DNA of 41,706 bases from Syntrophobacteraceae bacterium (GTDB taxonomy: Bacteria > Desulfobacterota > Syntrophobacteria > Syntrophobacterales > Syntrophobacteraceae): contig JABUEY010000019.1 in NCBI GenBank assembly GCA_013314815.1, positions 1 to 41,706 on the forward strand, written 5' to 3'. The translations under genes and the position numbers were made by a program. The notes beneath the pieces are model-generated. The model searched no databases and had not been told where the DNA came from. It saw nothing but the letters and a program-made list of their open reading frames with translations. Below, one piece after another: positions 32,522 to 41,706 of the stretch (within the stretch, counting starts at the first letter, position 1; each line of letters opens with the position of its first letter).

Positions 32522-33280
32522 CTAATCCTCGTGCCTGCGCAGGACCCGGTGCGGCATTCCATGCGCGACGAGTTCAACAGGACAATGATAGGCCATTTCC
32601 ATCATTTCATCCGTGATTTCAGCCGCATCATGATAGTAGAGCGTCTGGTTGAGGCAGGCGACCGATTTGACATAGCTGGAAAGAACGGCCATATCGTGGC
32701 TGACCACCACGATGGTCATCGATGTGTTCAACTCCTTGAGGAACTCGAACAGCTCCGTCTGGAATTCCTTGTCGACGCTGGCCGTCGGTTCATCCATGAA
32801 GAGTATGGCAGGGTTTGCGGCCAGGGCCCTGGCGATGAAAACACGCTGCCGCTGTCCACCCGAAAGTCTGCCGACGGGCCGGTGGCGGTAATCCCACATC
32901 TTCACCCGCTCCAGCGCCTGCCTGGCCAGCAGCCTGTCCGTCGCAGAATACCTCCACCCAGACCCCAGAGCGGCAAGCCTTCCCATCAGAGTCACATCCA
33001 TGACCGAAATGGGAAATTCCTTGTTTATGTTCGTATCCTGGGGAACATACCCGATCTTGTGAGCCATCTCCCCGGGATGTTTACCGAAAAGAAGTACGCT
33101 GCCCTTTGCCGGTTTGAGAATTCCAAGCAGGATCTTCAGCAGAGTGGTCTTGCCTCCCCCGTTTGGACCCATGACAGCAAGGAACTCCCCTTTTCGAATC
33201 TCAAGATTCACATCCCGAAGCACAGGATGCCCGTCATAGGCAAAACTCACATTCCTTACTTCGACCGCCAGGTCCTCCAT
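32522..33280 (-). CDS. znuC: Zinc/manganese-type ABC transporter ATPase (ZnuC family)
   Basis: 252 residues. Walker A GPNGGGKTT (an extra Gly where Ser/Cys is usual in some families), Q-loop VPQDTNIN, signature LSGGQRQR, Walker B ILFMDEPTASVD and switch His VVVSHDM. It energises uptake through the adjacent permease, whose start lies four bases beyond its stop on the minus strand. The C-terminal 30 residues (CPVELVAHGMPHRVLRRHED) are His-containing and could be regulatory. No adjacent zur/fur gene and no clear metal-regulator box upstream. Confidence 0.93.
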   Translation of the reverse strand: MEDLAVEVRNVSFAYDGHPVLRDVNLEIRKGEFLAVMGPNGGGKTTLLKILLGILKPAKGSVLLFGKHPGEMAHKIGYVPQDTNINKEFPISVMDVTLMGRLAALGSGWRYSATDRLLARQALERVKMWDYRHRPVGRLSGGQRQRVFIARALAANPAILFMDEPTASVDKEFQTELFEFLKELNTSMTIVVVSHDMAVLSSYVKSVACLNQTLYYHDAAEITDEMMEMAYHCPVELVAHGMPHRVLRRHED

Positions 33281-33768
33281 AATCTACTCCGTGTTCCCGG
33301 ATGCGACCCGGAAACGCTCCTTCCGTTCACCTTTCACCTGCCCTCATGAGGAAAAATCACGCCGGGCCTTGTATCCATACTCCATTTCGGATTCAAATGC
33401 CAGTTGCATGAAAATACTTCATCCCCCTTTTCCCGGTGAATATAATCATCCAGAGCCACAGTGCCCATTTCTTCCTTATCGCAGGGGGTTCACGAGTTCT
33501 CCTTCCGCCACCGTGGGAATGACGCCGAACGAGTTTGCGTGATGAATGTTTCGCCCCTGCCATCGGAGCAACATCCGGGGCAACGTCCTGCAGGCACATC
33601 GGAAACCATCGGTTCCATGGTACATGGTTTCAGAATCGGCCTGACCCAATGGATGCCGAAGAACCCATCCCTGCAACGAAAACCCACCCGCGGGGCGAAT
33701 AACATTCCGCAGGGGCGAAAAAAGATGGCCTGCCTGCTTTTCCTGCCTGCATCCGTCCTCTTCCCATG
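33281..33768. other. Intergenic region between divergent znuC and mutY
   Basis: No gene is supported. It includes the promoter region of znuC, where I see no clear boxes, and a partial REP-like core (GTGGGAATGACGCC, about 33513-33526). Short overlapping frames here are unconvincing. Confidence 0.45.
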
Positions 33769-33798
33769 ATGACAAACACCCGGCTCATGTCTTAGAAT
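33769..33798 (+). promoter_or_regulatory. Likely sigma-70 promoter of mutY
   Basis: ATGACA (33769-33774), an 18-base gap and TAGAAT (33793-33798); both hexamers match consensus in five of six positions. The leader to ATG 33911 would be about 105 bases. Confidence 0.5.
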
Positions 33799-33910
33799 AG
33801 TACGCAGGGTCTGTGTCCGGAAAAGATTTCAACGAATGCCCGTGATGCCGGGCGAATGGCCGCTGCAAATCCCGGTCGACAGGCCCGCGCAATCGTGTGC
33901 CGGAACGGGA

Positions 33911-34993
<1,083 letters not shown>

Positions 34994-35018
34994 AAGAAAA
35001 GAAGGGAGACATTCAGAA

Positions 35019-36191
35019 ATGTTCCATACCCTCATGAAGGTCGTTTCTCTGGGAGCTCTCATCTGGACCGTCGCCGGCTGCGCGACCACGAGCCCCGTCT
35101 CTCCGGGCTCCCCCCTCGACACCGCCGGGGGATTCACCGTCGACGACATCATCGATACCGGTACGGCCAGGACTCTTTCCCGGGAAACGCTTTTCAGCGC
35201 CCTGGCAGACTCCCGTATCGTCTATGTCGGGGAAACGCATACAGGAAAGGAAGACCACCGTGTTCAGCTCGAGATCCTGAAAGGAATGCACCGAAAGAAT
35301 CCATCCATCATCCTCGCCCTGGAGATGTTTCCCAGAAACGCACAGCCTGCCCTCGACCGTTATTCGGCCGGGATCACATCCGAGGATGAACTCATCGAAG
35401 AAAGTCGCTGGGCCACGGTCTGGGGATACTCTTTTGATCTCTACCGGGATATCCTCGAATTTGCCCGCAGGGAGCGGTTAAGGATCGCAGGGCTCAACGC
35501 GCCCAACGAGATTGTCAGCAAGATCGCGCAATCGGGCTTCGAATCCCTTTCACATGAAGAACGCATGGAAGTGGCCCGGGATTTCAACCTGGACGATCCG
35601 GCCAACAGGGAGCGGATTCGCAGGGAATATGACCAGCATATCCGGGGAAGCATTCGGGATTTCGAGAGCTTCTACGAGGCTCAGTCGGCATGGGAAGAGA
35701 CCATGGCCGAGACCCTTGCGGACATGATCCTCGCCCTGCCTCCCGAGGCGCAGGTCGTCGTGCTGCTCGGCAAGGGGCACATGACAAATCGGCTGGGAGT
35801 ACCCGCGATGACCTTCCGAAGAATCGCCCACACCTTCACCACCATAGCTCCCGTTCCCGTCAACTATCCGTACAGCCTGTTCAACCCGGACATCGCAGAA
35901 TACATCTGGGTTACGGACAAGGCCGAAATGCCTCACCGGGGCAGGCTGGGCATACTGATCCGTCCGCACGATTCGGGAAGCGGCCTCGAAGTGCTCGGCC
36001 TGACACCGGAAGGCCCCGCAGCCACGGCGGGTATACTCCAGGGGGACATCCTCGTCATGATCAACGGCACCCCCGTAAACAGCCTTGAAGACCTGCACAG
36101 GGCCATGGTCCACCAGAAAGAAGGGCCGCATGTTTTTGTCATTCGAAGAAACGGCGAGGAACGGACGATGAAGGTCAACGTCGCCCGCTGA
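35019..36191 (+). CDS. ChaN-like lipoprotein with C-terminal PDZ domain
   Basis: 390 residues from ATG 35019 (AAGGGAGA upstream). A lipoprotein signal peptide ends in TVAGC (Cys about residue 21). A ChaN/DUF399 domain (about 60-285) follows, with YVGETHTGKEDH, ALEMFPRNAQPALDRY and VVLLGKGHM; ChaN relatives bind haem pairs at a dimer interface. A PDZ domain (about 300-390) follows: RGRLGILIRPHD, LTPEGPAATAGILQGDILV and INGTPVNSLEDL. It is likely periplasmic and membrane-anchored. Haem binding is inferred from the family. It lies 26 bases after mutY but works in another compartment, so any operon may be incidental. Confidence 0.88.
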   Translation: MFHTLMKVVSLGALIWTVAGCATTSPVSPGSPLDTAGGFTVDDIIDTGTARTLSRETLFSALADSRIVYVGETHTGKEDHRVQLEILKGMHRKNPSIILALEMFPRNAQPALDRYSAGITSEDELIEESRWATVWGYSFDLYRDILEFARRERLRIAGLNAPNEIVSKIAQSGFESLSHEERMEVARDFNLDDPANRERIRREYDQHIRGSIRDFESFYEAQSAWEETMAETLADMILALPPEAQVVVLLGKGHMTNRLGVPAMTFRRIAHTFTTIAPVPVNYPYSLFNPDIAEYIWVTDKAEMPHRGRLGILIRPHDSGSGLEVLGLTPEGPAATAGILQGDILVMINGTPVNSLEDLHRAMVHQKEGPHVFVIRRNGEERTMKVNVAR

Positions 36192-36235
36192 TGATGTGAA
36201 GAAACCACACCGGCGCACGGCCTCCAGGTTGTTTC

Positions 36236-36679
36236 TCAGATGTCCAGGATCACCGTGGCCCGCCAGCCGCCGGGTGTCTCCTCCACGGCAAACCGGTGCA
36301 GGGTCACAGCCTTCACGTCCACCACCAGGTCGTGTTTGCCGGGGTCGAGTTCCTCGCCCCTGGCATCGGCGGTCAATGTGTAGAGCCCGTTCGACTGCTC
36401 GATTTTCAGTCCATCGATTCGCAGCAGGAGCTTTTCGGCGTCCTTGTAGTAGATGAGTTCCTGCAGCAGTTCGAAAAGCAGCATGTCCACGGCATCGGCT
36501 TCCACCCTGATGGACCTGTGATCCACTTCATCGATCGTACTCAGGTCGCCCACCATCACGTTCATGGTGGCTTCGGCCGCCGCCTTGAACGTCTCTTCGA
36601 GGCTCTCCCCCCATGCATGGAATGCTACATCCGCCGTCGCGATGTCGTCCAGGTATTCAAAGGGCATCTTGGAGCTCAC
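36236..36679 (-). CDS. Archease
   Basis: 147 residues from ATG 36679, overlapping the COG0523 GTPase gene by 23 bases. Archease promotes guanylylation and turnover of RNA ligase RtcB. The N-terminal EYLDDIATADVAFHAWGES, LLFELLQELIYYKDAE and the C-terminal KHDLVVDVKAVTLHRF ending in VILDI match the family closely, including conserved acidic metal-binding residues. It is the third gene after rtcB and the GTPase, so the set is likely one operon. Confidence 0.92.
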   Translation of the reverse strand: MSSKMPFEYLDDIATADVAFHAWGESLEETFKAAAEATMNVMVGDLSTIDEVDHRSIRVEADAVDMLLFELLQELIYYKDAEKLLLRIDGLKIEQSNGLYTLTADARGEELDPGKHDLVVDVKAVTLHRFAVEETPGGWRATVILDI

Positions 36680-37553
36680 ATTCTTTCAGTCGAGCCAGGA
36701 TTTCGCCGCGGACATTCTCGAGGCGACGGCCGATAAAGACGAGCTGAGTGGTATCGGCATCGAATTTCTCCAAGTCGGAACGTCCGACGACGTAATTGAA
36801 CAGGTACGTCGAGTCTCTGAATCGCACAAATCCCTTGGCTCGATATACGCATTCCGGCAGGCTGGCGACAATCCTGTAGAATCCGGTGCTGTCCAGCGGA
36901 GCGTCGGTGGTAAACGAAAAGGACTCGAACGCCGGTTCGCCGTGGTGAGTAAGAGGCAGGGACCTTTTCTCGAAATCAAGGCCGAAGAGGACATACGGAT
37001 CGATATCGCATCCCACGGTCTTGAAAGACAGCACGTTCCGGTTGAATTCACGGATCCGGGATTCCACTTCCCTGATCTCTTCGTTGGTCACGAGGTCAAT
37101 CTTGTTGATGAGCACGATATCCGCGGCGGAAAGCTGCGCCCGCATGGTCTGACTCACGTAGGGATGCCTTGTGCTGGCGTAGGCGTCCACAATGAAGATA
37201 ACGCTGTCCAGGCGCACCTCCGGGAGGTTGTCCTCGACTTCATAAACCAGGGCGTCGGCCTCGGCCACGCCGGTGGCCTCCACCACGATAACCTCCGGCT
37301 TCGCCCTTGCAATCACCTCCCGCACCGCCGCCTCGAATTCGCCCGTAAGAGAACAGCATACGCACCCGCCCGTCAACTCGATGATGTCCACGTTCATACC
37401 GCGGATCACCCTGCTGTCGACGGCAACTTCACCGAACTCGTTCATCAGGACGGCAAAACGCTTTATGCCGCTGTGCAGTATTCTTTGCAGCAGCGTGGTT
37501 TTCCCACACCCGAGAGACCCCGTGATCAAAACGACCGGTGTTCTGTAACCCAT
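36657..37553 (-). CDS. COG0523 (CobW/G3E) metal-linked GTPase
   Basis: 298 residues. Walker A GSLGCGKTT (12-20), Switch NEFGE (38-42), the hallmark metal-binding GGCVCC (62-67), VVEATGVAEAD and the guanine-specificity NKIDLV. COG0523 proteins act as metallochaperones or metallocentre insertases for zinc, cobalt, nickel or manganese clients. The C-terminal half is short and lacks an obvious His-rich tail. It sits between rtcB (49-base gap) and archease (23-base overlap), which makes RtcB its best candidate client. That partnership is inference. Confidence 0.9.
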   Translation of the reverse strand: MGYRTPVVLITGSLGCGKTTLLQRILHSGIKRFAVLMNEFGEVAVDSRVIRGMNVDIIELTGGCVCCSLTGEFEAAVREVIARAKPEVIVVEATGVAEADALVYEVEDNLPEVRLDSVIFIVDAYASTRHPYVSQTMRAQLSAADIVLINKIDLVTNEEIREVESRIREFNRNVLSFKTVGCDIDPYVLFGLDFEKRSLPLTHHGEPAFESFSFTTDAPLDSTGFYRIVASLPECVYRAKGFVRFRDSTYLFNYVVGRSDLEKFDADTTQLVFIGRRLENVRGEILARLKECELQDAL

Positions 37554-37602
37554 ATGCTGTGCCTGATGACTCCCTTTTCCAGGATCATTCGGGGAAGGCG
37601 TT

Positions 37603-39069
37603 CTATCCCTTCACATTCCCGACCGGCGCGAACCGCGCCACCCGCCTGCTGATCCCGGCCAGTTCCGTAGCCTTCACCACGTTGTCGATGTCCTTGTACG
37701 CAGGCCCCGCCTCCTCCGCCAAGCCCGCATACGAAACGGTGCGAACGTAGATTCCCCTCCCCTCCATGTCCTGCTGCAGCTTTTTGCCCTGAAACATCTT
37801 CTTGGCCTGCCGGCGGCTCATGGTCCTGCCGCTTCCGTGTGCCGTGCTGAAAAAGGTCTGGGCTCCCGTTTCAACTCCCGCCAGCAGGTACGAACCCGTC
37901 TCCATGCTTCCCCCAAGGATCACCGGCTGGCCCGTCTTCCTGTAGATCTCCGGCAGCTCTTCGGCCCCGGGGCCAAACGCCCTGGTCGCCCCCTTACGAT
38001 GGACAAGCAGCTGCCTTTTCTGACCATCCACCACGTGGGTCTCGATTTTCGCCGTATTGTGGGCCACGTCGTAGACCTGCCGCAAACCCAGGTCGGAAGG
38101 ATCCTTGTGAAAGACCTCGGAGAAAACCTCCCGCACCCGGTGCAGGATGACCTGCCGGTTGGCGAAAGACATGTTGATGGCGCACTTCATGGCGGCAAAG
38201 TAGTCCTGGCCTTCCGGCGAATGGAATGGCGCACAGGCCAGCTCCCGGTCCAGGATCCTGATCCCGTATTTTTTCTCCATGACCTTGAGGAACAGCTGCA
38301 GGTAGTCCGTCGCCACCTGGTGACCGAACCCGCGGCTCCCGCAGTGGAACATCACCACCACCTGGTCGGGCACCGTCAGCCCGAATGCCCGGGCCAGCTT
38401 TTCATCGTAGATGTTCTCCGGCTTCAACACCTGGATCTCCAGGTAATGGTTCCCGGATCCAAGGGTCCCTATCTGCTTGAAACCACGCTCGACGGCTTTC
38501 TTGCTGATCTTGGATGAATCCGCTCCCGGGATGCATCCCATTTCCTCGGTGCGTTCAAGATCCTCCTTCCAGCCGTAACCGTTCTCCAGGCACCACCGGG
38601 AGCCCAATTCCACGGCTCGACGAAATTCGTCCTGGGATATCTTCACAAATCCGCTGCTCCCGACACCGGCTGGAACTCGAGCAAACAGCCGATCTACAAG
38701 ATCCCGGAGGTGCGGCTTCACCTCCCCGTACGACAGGTTGGTCAACACCAGCCTCATCCCGCAGTTGACGTCGAAACCTATCCCTCCAGGCGATATGACG
38801 CCGTCTCTCACATCCATCGCCGCCACGCCGCCGATGGGAAAACCATACCCCCAGTGGCCATCCGGCATGCAATAGGAATACTTGACTATTCCCGGCAGGG
38901 TGGCCACGTTCGTCACCTGCTCGATCACCCCTTCATCCATTTCCTGAAGAAGCTTCTCCGTCGCAAAAATCCGCGCGGGGACACGCATGCCCTCTTTGTA
39001 CGTCACCGGGATTTCCCATATCGTGTCCGAAATTCTGTTGAAATCTTTGATCGAAGCCACGACCGCCAT
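37603..39069 (-). CDS. rtcB: RNA-splicing ligase RtcB
   Basis: 488 residues from ATG 39069; the open frame runs further upstream to 39282 but that part lacks family likeness. RtcB joins 2',3'-cyclic phosphate or 3'-phosphate RNA ends to 5'-OH ends using GTP and Mn2+. Motifs: SPGGIGFDVNCGMR (Asp and Cys metal ligands), GTLGSGNHYLEIQ, FHCGSRGFGHQV (His ligand) and HGSGRTMSRRQAKK (catalytic His). First gene of the rtcB-GTPase-archease operon. The RtcR regulator seen with some RtcBs is absent nearby. No clear sigma-54 site upstream. Confidence 0.96.
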   Translation of the reverse strand: MAVVASIKDFNRISDTIWEIPVTYKEGMRVPARIFATEKLLQEMDEGVIEQVTNVATLPGIVKYSYCMPDGHWGYGFPIGGVAAMDVRDGVISPGGIGFDVNCGMRLVLTNLSYGEVKPHLRDLVDRLFARVPAGVGSSGFVKISQDEFRRAVELGSRWCLENGYGWKEDLERTEEMGCIPGADSSKISKKAVERGFKQIGTLGSGNHYLEIQVLKPENIYDEKLARAFGLTVPDQVVVMFHCGSRGFGHQVATDYLQLFLKVMEKKYGIRILDRELACAPFHSPEGQDYFAAMKCAINMSFANRQVILHRVREVFSEVFHKDPSDLGLRQVYDVAHNTAKIETHVVDGQKRQLLVHRKGATRAFGPGAEELPEIYRKTGQPVILGGSMETGSYLLAGVETGAQTFFSTAHGSGRTMSRRQAKKMFQGKKLQQDMEGRGIYVRTVSYAGLAEEAGPAYKDIDNVVKATELAGISRRVARFAPVGNVKG

Positions 39070-39461
39070 TCCGCTTTCTTCGACCTTCGCGGCGCTCCCG
39101 CCACAAGGTGTCGATTCTATAATCCGGTACGATTCGTCGATCCCAGCCCCCGGGAGAGAAGTCCAAAGCCCTGTGCCGGAATAGCCCGAGCGCGGCGGAA
39201 TTCCAGAATCCGCCGCAGAACCTCGATTCGCGCCTTCACACTCGTGGCACAAAACAGCCCTCCGAAGGCTCCCGCAGCGCAATACCCCATTCCACCGTGT
39301 TTACCTTATAACTATATTGCCTGCCGCATGCTTTGTCCACTGCGCCCCGGCTTCCCGCGTCCCCCGCCACATCAGGCTCCCCCTCCCGCAAATTCAGGAA
39401 GAACATGGCGAAGACGCCACACCGCCAGGCGCAACGCACGGCTTCGATCCCGCATGGTACG

Positions 39462-39790
39462 TCATTGTGTTCCAAACCACTTCCCGGACCGACACCCGAA
39501 CCGGACCGGCTCGCAACATAAGGCATCCGGCTCTCCTGTCGGTGGTTTGACCTCGTGAGGACTGAAGTAAAGCGCGGTGGGCTGCTTCCGGGCTGAAGAG
39601 CCCCAGGATGGTGATGAAACAGGCGCCATACTGCGAACAGTCGCAACCGGGCAGGCGAGAATGGATTGCCGTCCATGTCTGTCCCGGCGGCAGTTCATAC
39701 CCCGAGATCCTCCCTGTATGCGCGAATCAAGCGCCCAATGGGTTTGCGGCGGCGTCTCGCCTGGGTGGGATCCCGCAGGGGCTTGACTCA
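39462..39790 (-). mobile_element. Decayed group II intron-like fragment (3' end)
   Basis: On the minus strand a frame reads EVKPPTGEPDALCCEPVRF, closely like the GEPYAGKPHVRFGGR peptide that arises when a group II intron domain V region is translated. The corresponding DNA has a GAGCCGGA / TCCGGTTC stem (39533-39526 with 39505-39498), the base helix of domain V. The upper part and tetraloop are degenerate, and there is no reverse transcriptase frame or obvious domain VI. Best seen as an inactive remnant; the extent upstream is uncertain. Confidence 0.42.
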
Positions 39791-40112
39791 ACATCGTCAA
39801 TCTCACAACGTTATCAGTCTCACAGCAGTGTCATTGCCTCCACAACGTCATTCCCGCCTTTTGCGGGAATGACGTTGTGATGCAGGATGACGTTGTTGCG
39901 GGATTGAAGTTGATTGCGGGAATGGTGTCGTTATGGGTGCATTCCACCTTGACAGCCTCCAGGATGAATGAAAGACTATTTGATCAGATAGAAGTTGTTC
40001 ATGATCTGAATCTGGTCTCATTGATGAGATGCGACGCCCGCATGAGGCGCCCGAGATTCGAGACTTCACCACCGGCAAGGTCTGAATTCCTGCAGTTCCC
40101 GCTCTGGCAGGA
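39791..40112. other. Gene-poor DNA with repeated CAACGT motifs
   Basis: No gene. Several copies of an ACAACGT(C/T)AT-like block occur at 39790-39920, around the perfect palindrome at 39841-39879. The block continues in degenerate form to about 39950, as in GATGACGTTGTTGCGGGA. Confidence 0.5.
39841..39879. repeat. Perfect 17-bp palindrome, REP-like
   Basis: CACAACGTCATTCCCGC (39841-39857) is exactly complementary to GCGGGAATGACGTTGTG (39863-39879), with loop CTTTT. It contains the same GCGGGAATGACG core as other copies in the window at 4701-4727 and 10586-10599. It could act as a transcript-end stabiliser or terminator. Confidence 0.85.
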
Positions 40113-40124
40113 GTGGATCACTCC

Positions 40125-41573
40125 ATGACCCGCCCGCACCGTAAGGCGATAGAACTGCTGGGGGTTAAAACCGGCGCCCGGAAATCCGCCTCCACTGCAG
40201 CTTCTGCATGGCCTGCCTGCCGCTGCTTCGCCTTTGCCGTTCTACTGCTTCTCTTCCTCACAGGCGCGGCTGCCGCCGAATCCGCCGTACCCGATCCACT
40301 CCCGAGAACCGGTGAGATCATCTCCAATCCCCAGGCTGCATATACCTTCGCCGGCTGGGATCAGCTGGGAGTGGCTCTCGGGGTCCCCGAAGACCTTGGG
40401 CTGCGCCTGGGCGGCTTTTTCATTTCGGAATTCAACCATATTGCCTCGGGCGGAGTCGACCCGGACACCACCCTGGCCAACCTGGCCCTTGGACTCCACG
40501 CATCCCTCGACACGAACAAGGCCTTCTGCATTCCGGGCGGGACACTGGGCATCGAATTGCTGGAATTCACCGGGGGCGCGGTCAACGATTCAGCCGGATC
40601 CGTGCAGCTGCTCACGACCATGGACGGACCTCCGCCGCGCACCCGCCATGAACTCATGCAGCTGTGGTGGCGTCAGAGCCTGTTCGACAACAGGCTGATC
40701 TTTCACATCGGCAAAATGAACGGCTCCGGCACCTTCGGGAATCTCCAGGTCCCGGTCATCATCGGCGACAGGCAGCTTCAGGACGGAGACATCACCAACC
40801 TGATCTTCGTGCCGGTCGGCCTCAACCCCACCCTCTTCGGCAGGCTTCCGTCCTATTACAACACCGGTTACGGAGCGGTGGTGCACATCGCCCCCACCGA
40901 ATCCCTCTACTTTTCCTACGGTCTCTACGACGCCAACGCCATACGAGGCGTCCAGACAGGGATCGAATGCCTGCCGACCCTTAACAGCTACAAGCTCCAC
41001 ATCGGAGAAGCAGGGTATTCCTGGCGTGTCGGCGAAAGAAGGAAGCCGGGCAGAGTCGGCATTGGAGGCTGGTACCAGACGGGGGAGCTCTACGCGCCCG
41101 ACCTCACCACCGAAGACGGCGCAGCCGGCTTCTACCTTTTCGCCCACCAGCGGCTTTGGTACAAGCATCCGGACATCGACAACGCCGGCATCATCGGCTA
41201 CTTTCAACTGGCTCATACCGATTCGCATACCCAGGCGGTCAACACCTACCTCGGCTCGGGCCTCACCGCCCTGCGCATGGTGCCCGGCCGGCCCGCGGAC
41301 CAATTCAGCCTGGGGATCGCCTGGTCCTGGCTCAACGACAAGCCCGGCGCCGGCTCGTTCTTCTTTCCCGATGTGGTGTCGCGGTCGAAAGACCTGGGTG
41401 AAAGCGAATTCATGATGCAGTTCGTCTACCAGACGACGTTTTTCTTCAAGCTGCCCCGCGGCTTCTGGTCTCTCAGTCCGGTGATCGGGTACACGCATAT
41501 CCCCAGCCCGGGGCAGCGTCCGGATCTTCCCGCGGCCAACGTAATCAGCCTGCGGCTGATCACCCTGTTTTAA
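40125..41573 (+). CDS. OprB-like carbohydrate-selective porin
   Basis: 482 residues from ATG 40125 (GTG 40113 is an alternative; AGGAG at 40109-40113). A signal peptide with hydrophobic core FAFAVLLLLFLTGAAAAE is preceded by an unusually long N-region (about 35 residues). The mature protein has alternating aromatic beta-strand segments (FYLFAHQRLWYKHP, LSLGIAWSW-type, FMMQFVYQTTFFFKL) and ends in Phe, the outer-membrane C-terminal signature (LRLITLF). The GLRLGGFFISEFNHIASGG start and NLALGLHASLD fit the OprB family. It forms an outer-membrane pore; the sugar specificity is unknown. Confidence 0.87.
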   Translation: MTRPHRKAIELLGVKTGARKSASTAASAWPACRCFAFAVLLLLFLTGAAAAESAVPDPLPRTGEIISNPQAAYTFAGWDQLGVALGVPEDLGLRLGGFFISEFNHIASGGVDPDTTLANLALGLHASLDTNKAFCIPGGTLGIELLEFTGGAVNDSAGSVQLLTTMDGPPPRTRHELMQLWWRQSLFDNRLIFHIGKMNGSGTFGNLQVPVIIGDRQLQDGDITNLIFVPVGLNPTLFGRLPSYYNTGYGAVVHIAPTESLYFSYGLYDANAIRGVQTGIECLPTLNSYKLHIGEAGYSWRVGERRKPGRVGIGGWYQTGELYAPDLTTEDGAAGFYLFAHQRLWYKHPDIDNAGIIGYFQLAHTDSHTQAVNTYLGSGLTALRMVPGRPADQFSLGIAWSWLNDKPGAGSFFFPDVVSRSKDLGESEFMMQFVYQTTFFFKLPRGFWSLSPVIGYTHIPSPGQRPDLPAANVISLRLITLF

Positions 41574-41706
41574 AAGGCTCTCTTCACCCTCGAACTCTTG
41601 CGGGGTGTCGTACCATTGAACCTGGATTCACACTTCAGCGGTATTGGCACAGGCCGTTCGTCCCCGGCTATTCCAAAGGCCCTGCAGGAAGACTTCACGT
41701 CTCCAG
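41574..41706. other. Window end, no gene
   Basis: 133 bases after the porin stop. No terminator or ORF is evident. Confidence 0.4.

Noticed and set aside
39069-39282. N-terminal extension of RtcB
   Set aside because: The extra 71 residues are unlike RtcB and Cys/Ser/Gly-rich; ATG 39069 yields a normal-length protein.

Overview
The window looks like a chromosomal core region of a GC-rich, anaerobic deltaproteobacterium (Desulfobacterota). A Syntrophobacter-type organism is my best guess, inferred from gene content and not from any database match. Supporting signs are a squalene-hopene cyclase, a malic enzyme fused to a phosphotransacetylase domain, a CooC-type nickel-insertion ATPase, two sigma-54 activators, a short-type ThiC behind a TPP riboswitch, and RtcB with archease. 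I see no tRNA, rRNA, CRISPR array, intact insertion sequence or prophage.

Layout. 1-4.4 kb: the 3' part of an EF-G gene, a RecA-fold ATPase with a coiled-coil partner, and two small Cys-containing proteins, one behind a sigma-54-like promoter. 5-9 kb: maeB, then a TPP riboswitch and thiC. 9-10.7 kb: two lysine-rich exported proteins, a possible 58-residue ORF and repeat DNA. 10.7-13.4 kb: a GAF-sigma-54 activator, a Cys-rich protein and a methyltransferase-like protein. 18.05-13.5 kb (minus strand): a membrane protein, histidine kinase, NtrC-type regulator, coiled-coil protein and orotate phosphoribosyltransferase-like protein, apparently one operon. 18.3-20.1 kb: GNAT acetyltransferase, membrane protein, CooC-like ATPase. 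20.2-23.5 kb: a stand-alone IMP cyclohydrolase domain, purD, purE and a Sua5/YrdC gene.

23.5-29.2 kb: a MurG-like glycosyltransferase fused to a C-terminal HEAT-type repeat domain, directly followed by a divergent MraY, then a DUF202-like protein, panE and panB. 31.4-29.4 kb (minus): squalene-hopene cyclase. 33.3-31.7 kb (minus): Znu-type ABC ATPase and permease without a binding protein. 33.9-36.2 kb: mutY and a ChaN-PDZ lipoprotein. 39.1-36.2 kb (minus): rtcB, a COG0523 GTPase and archease. 39.1-40.1 kb: a gene-poor stretch with a decayed group II intron-like piece and a long palindrome. 40.1-41.6 kb: an OprB-like porin.

The most interesting items are the MurG-HEAT/MraY pair, the COG0523 GTPase inside an RtcB-archease operon, the tandem lysine-rich exported proteins, and a divergent composite repeat found upstream of two unrelated genes.
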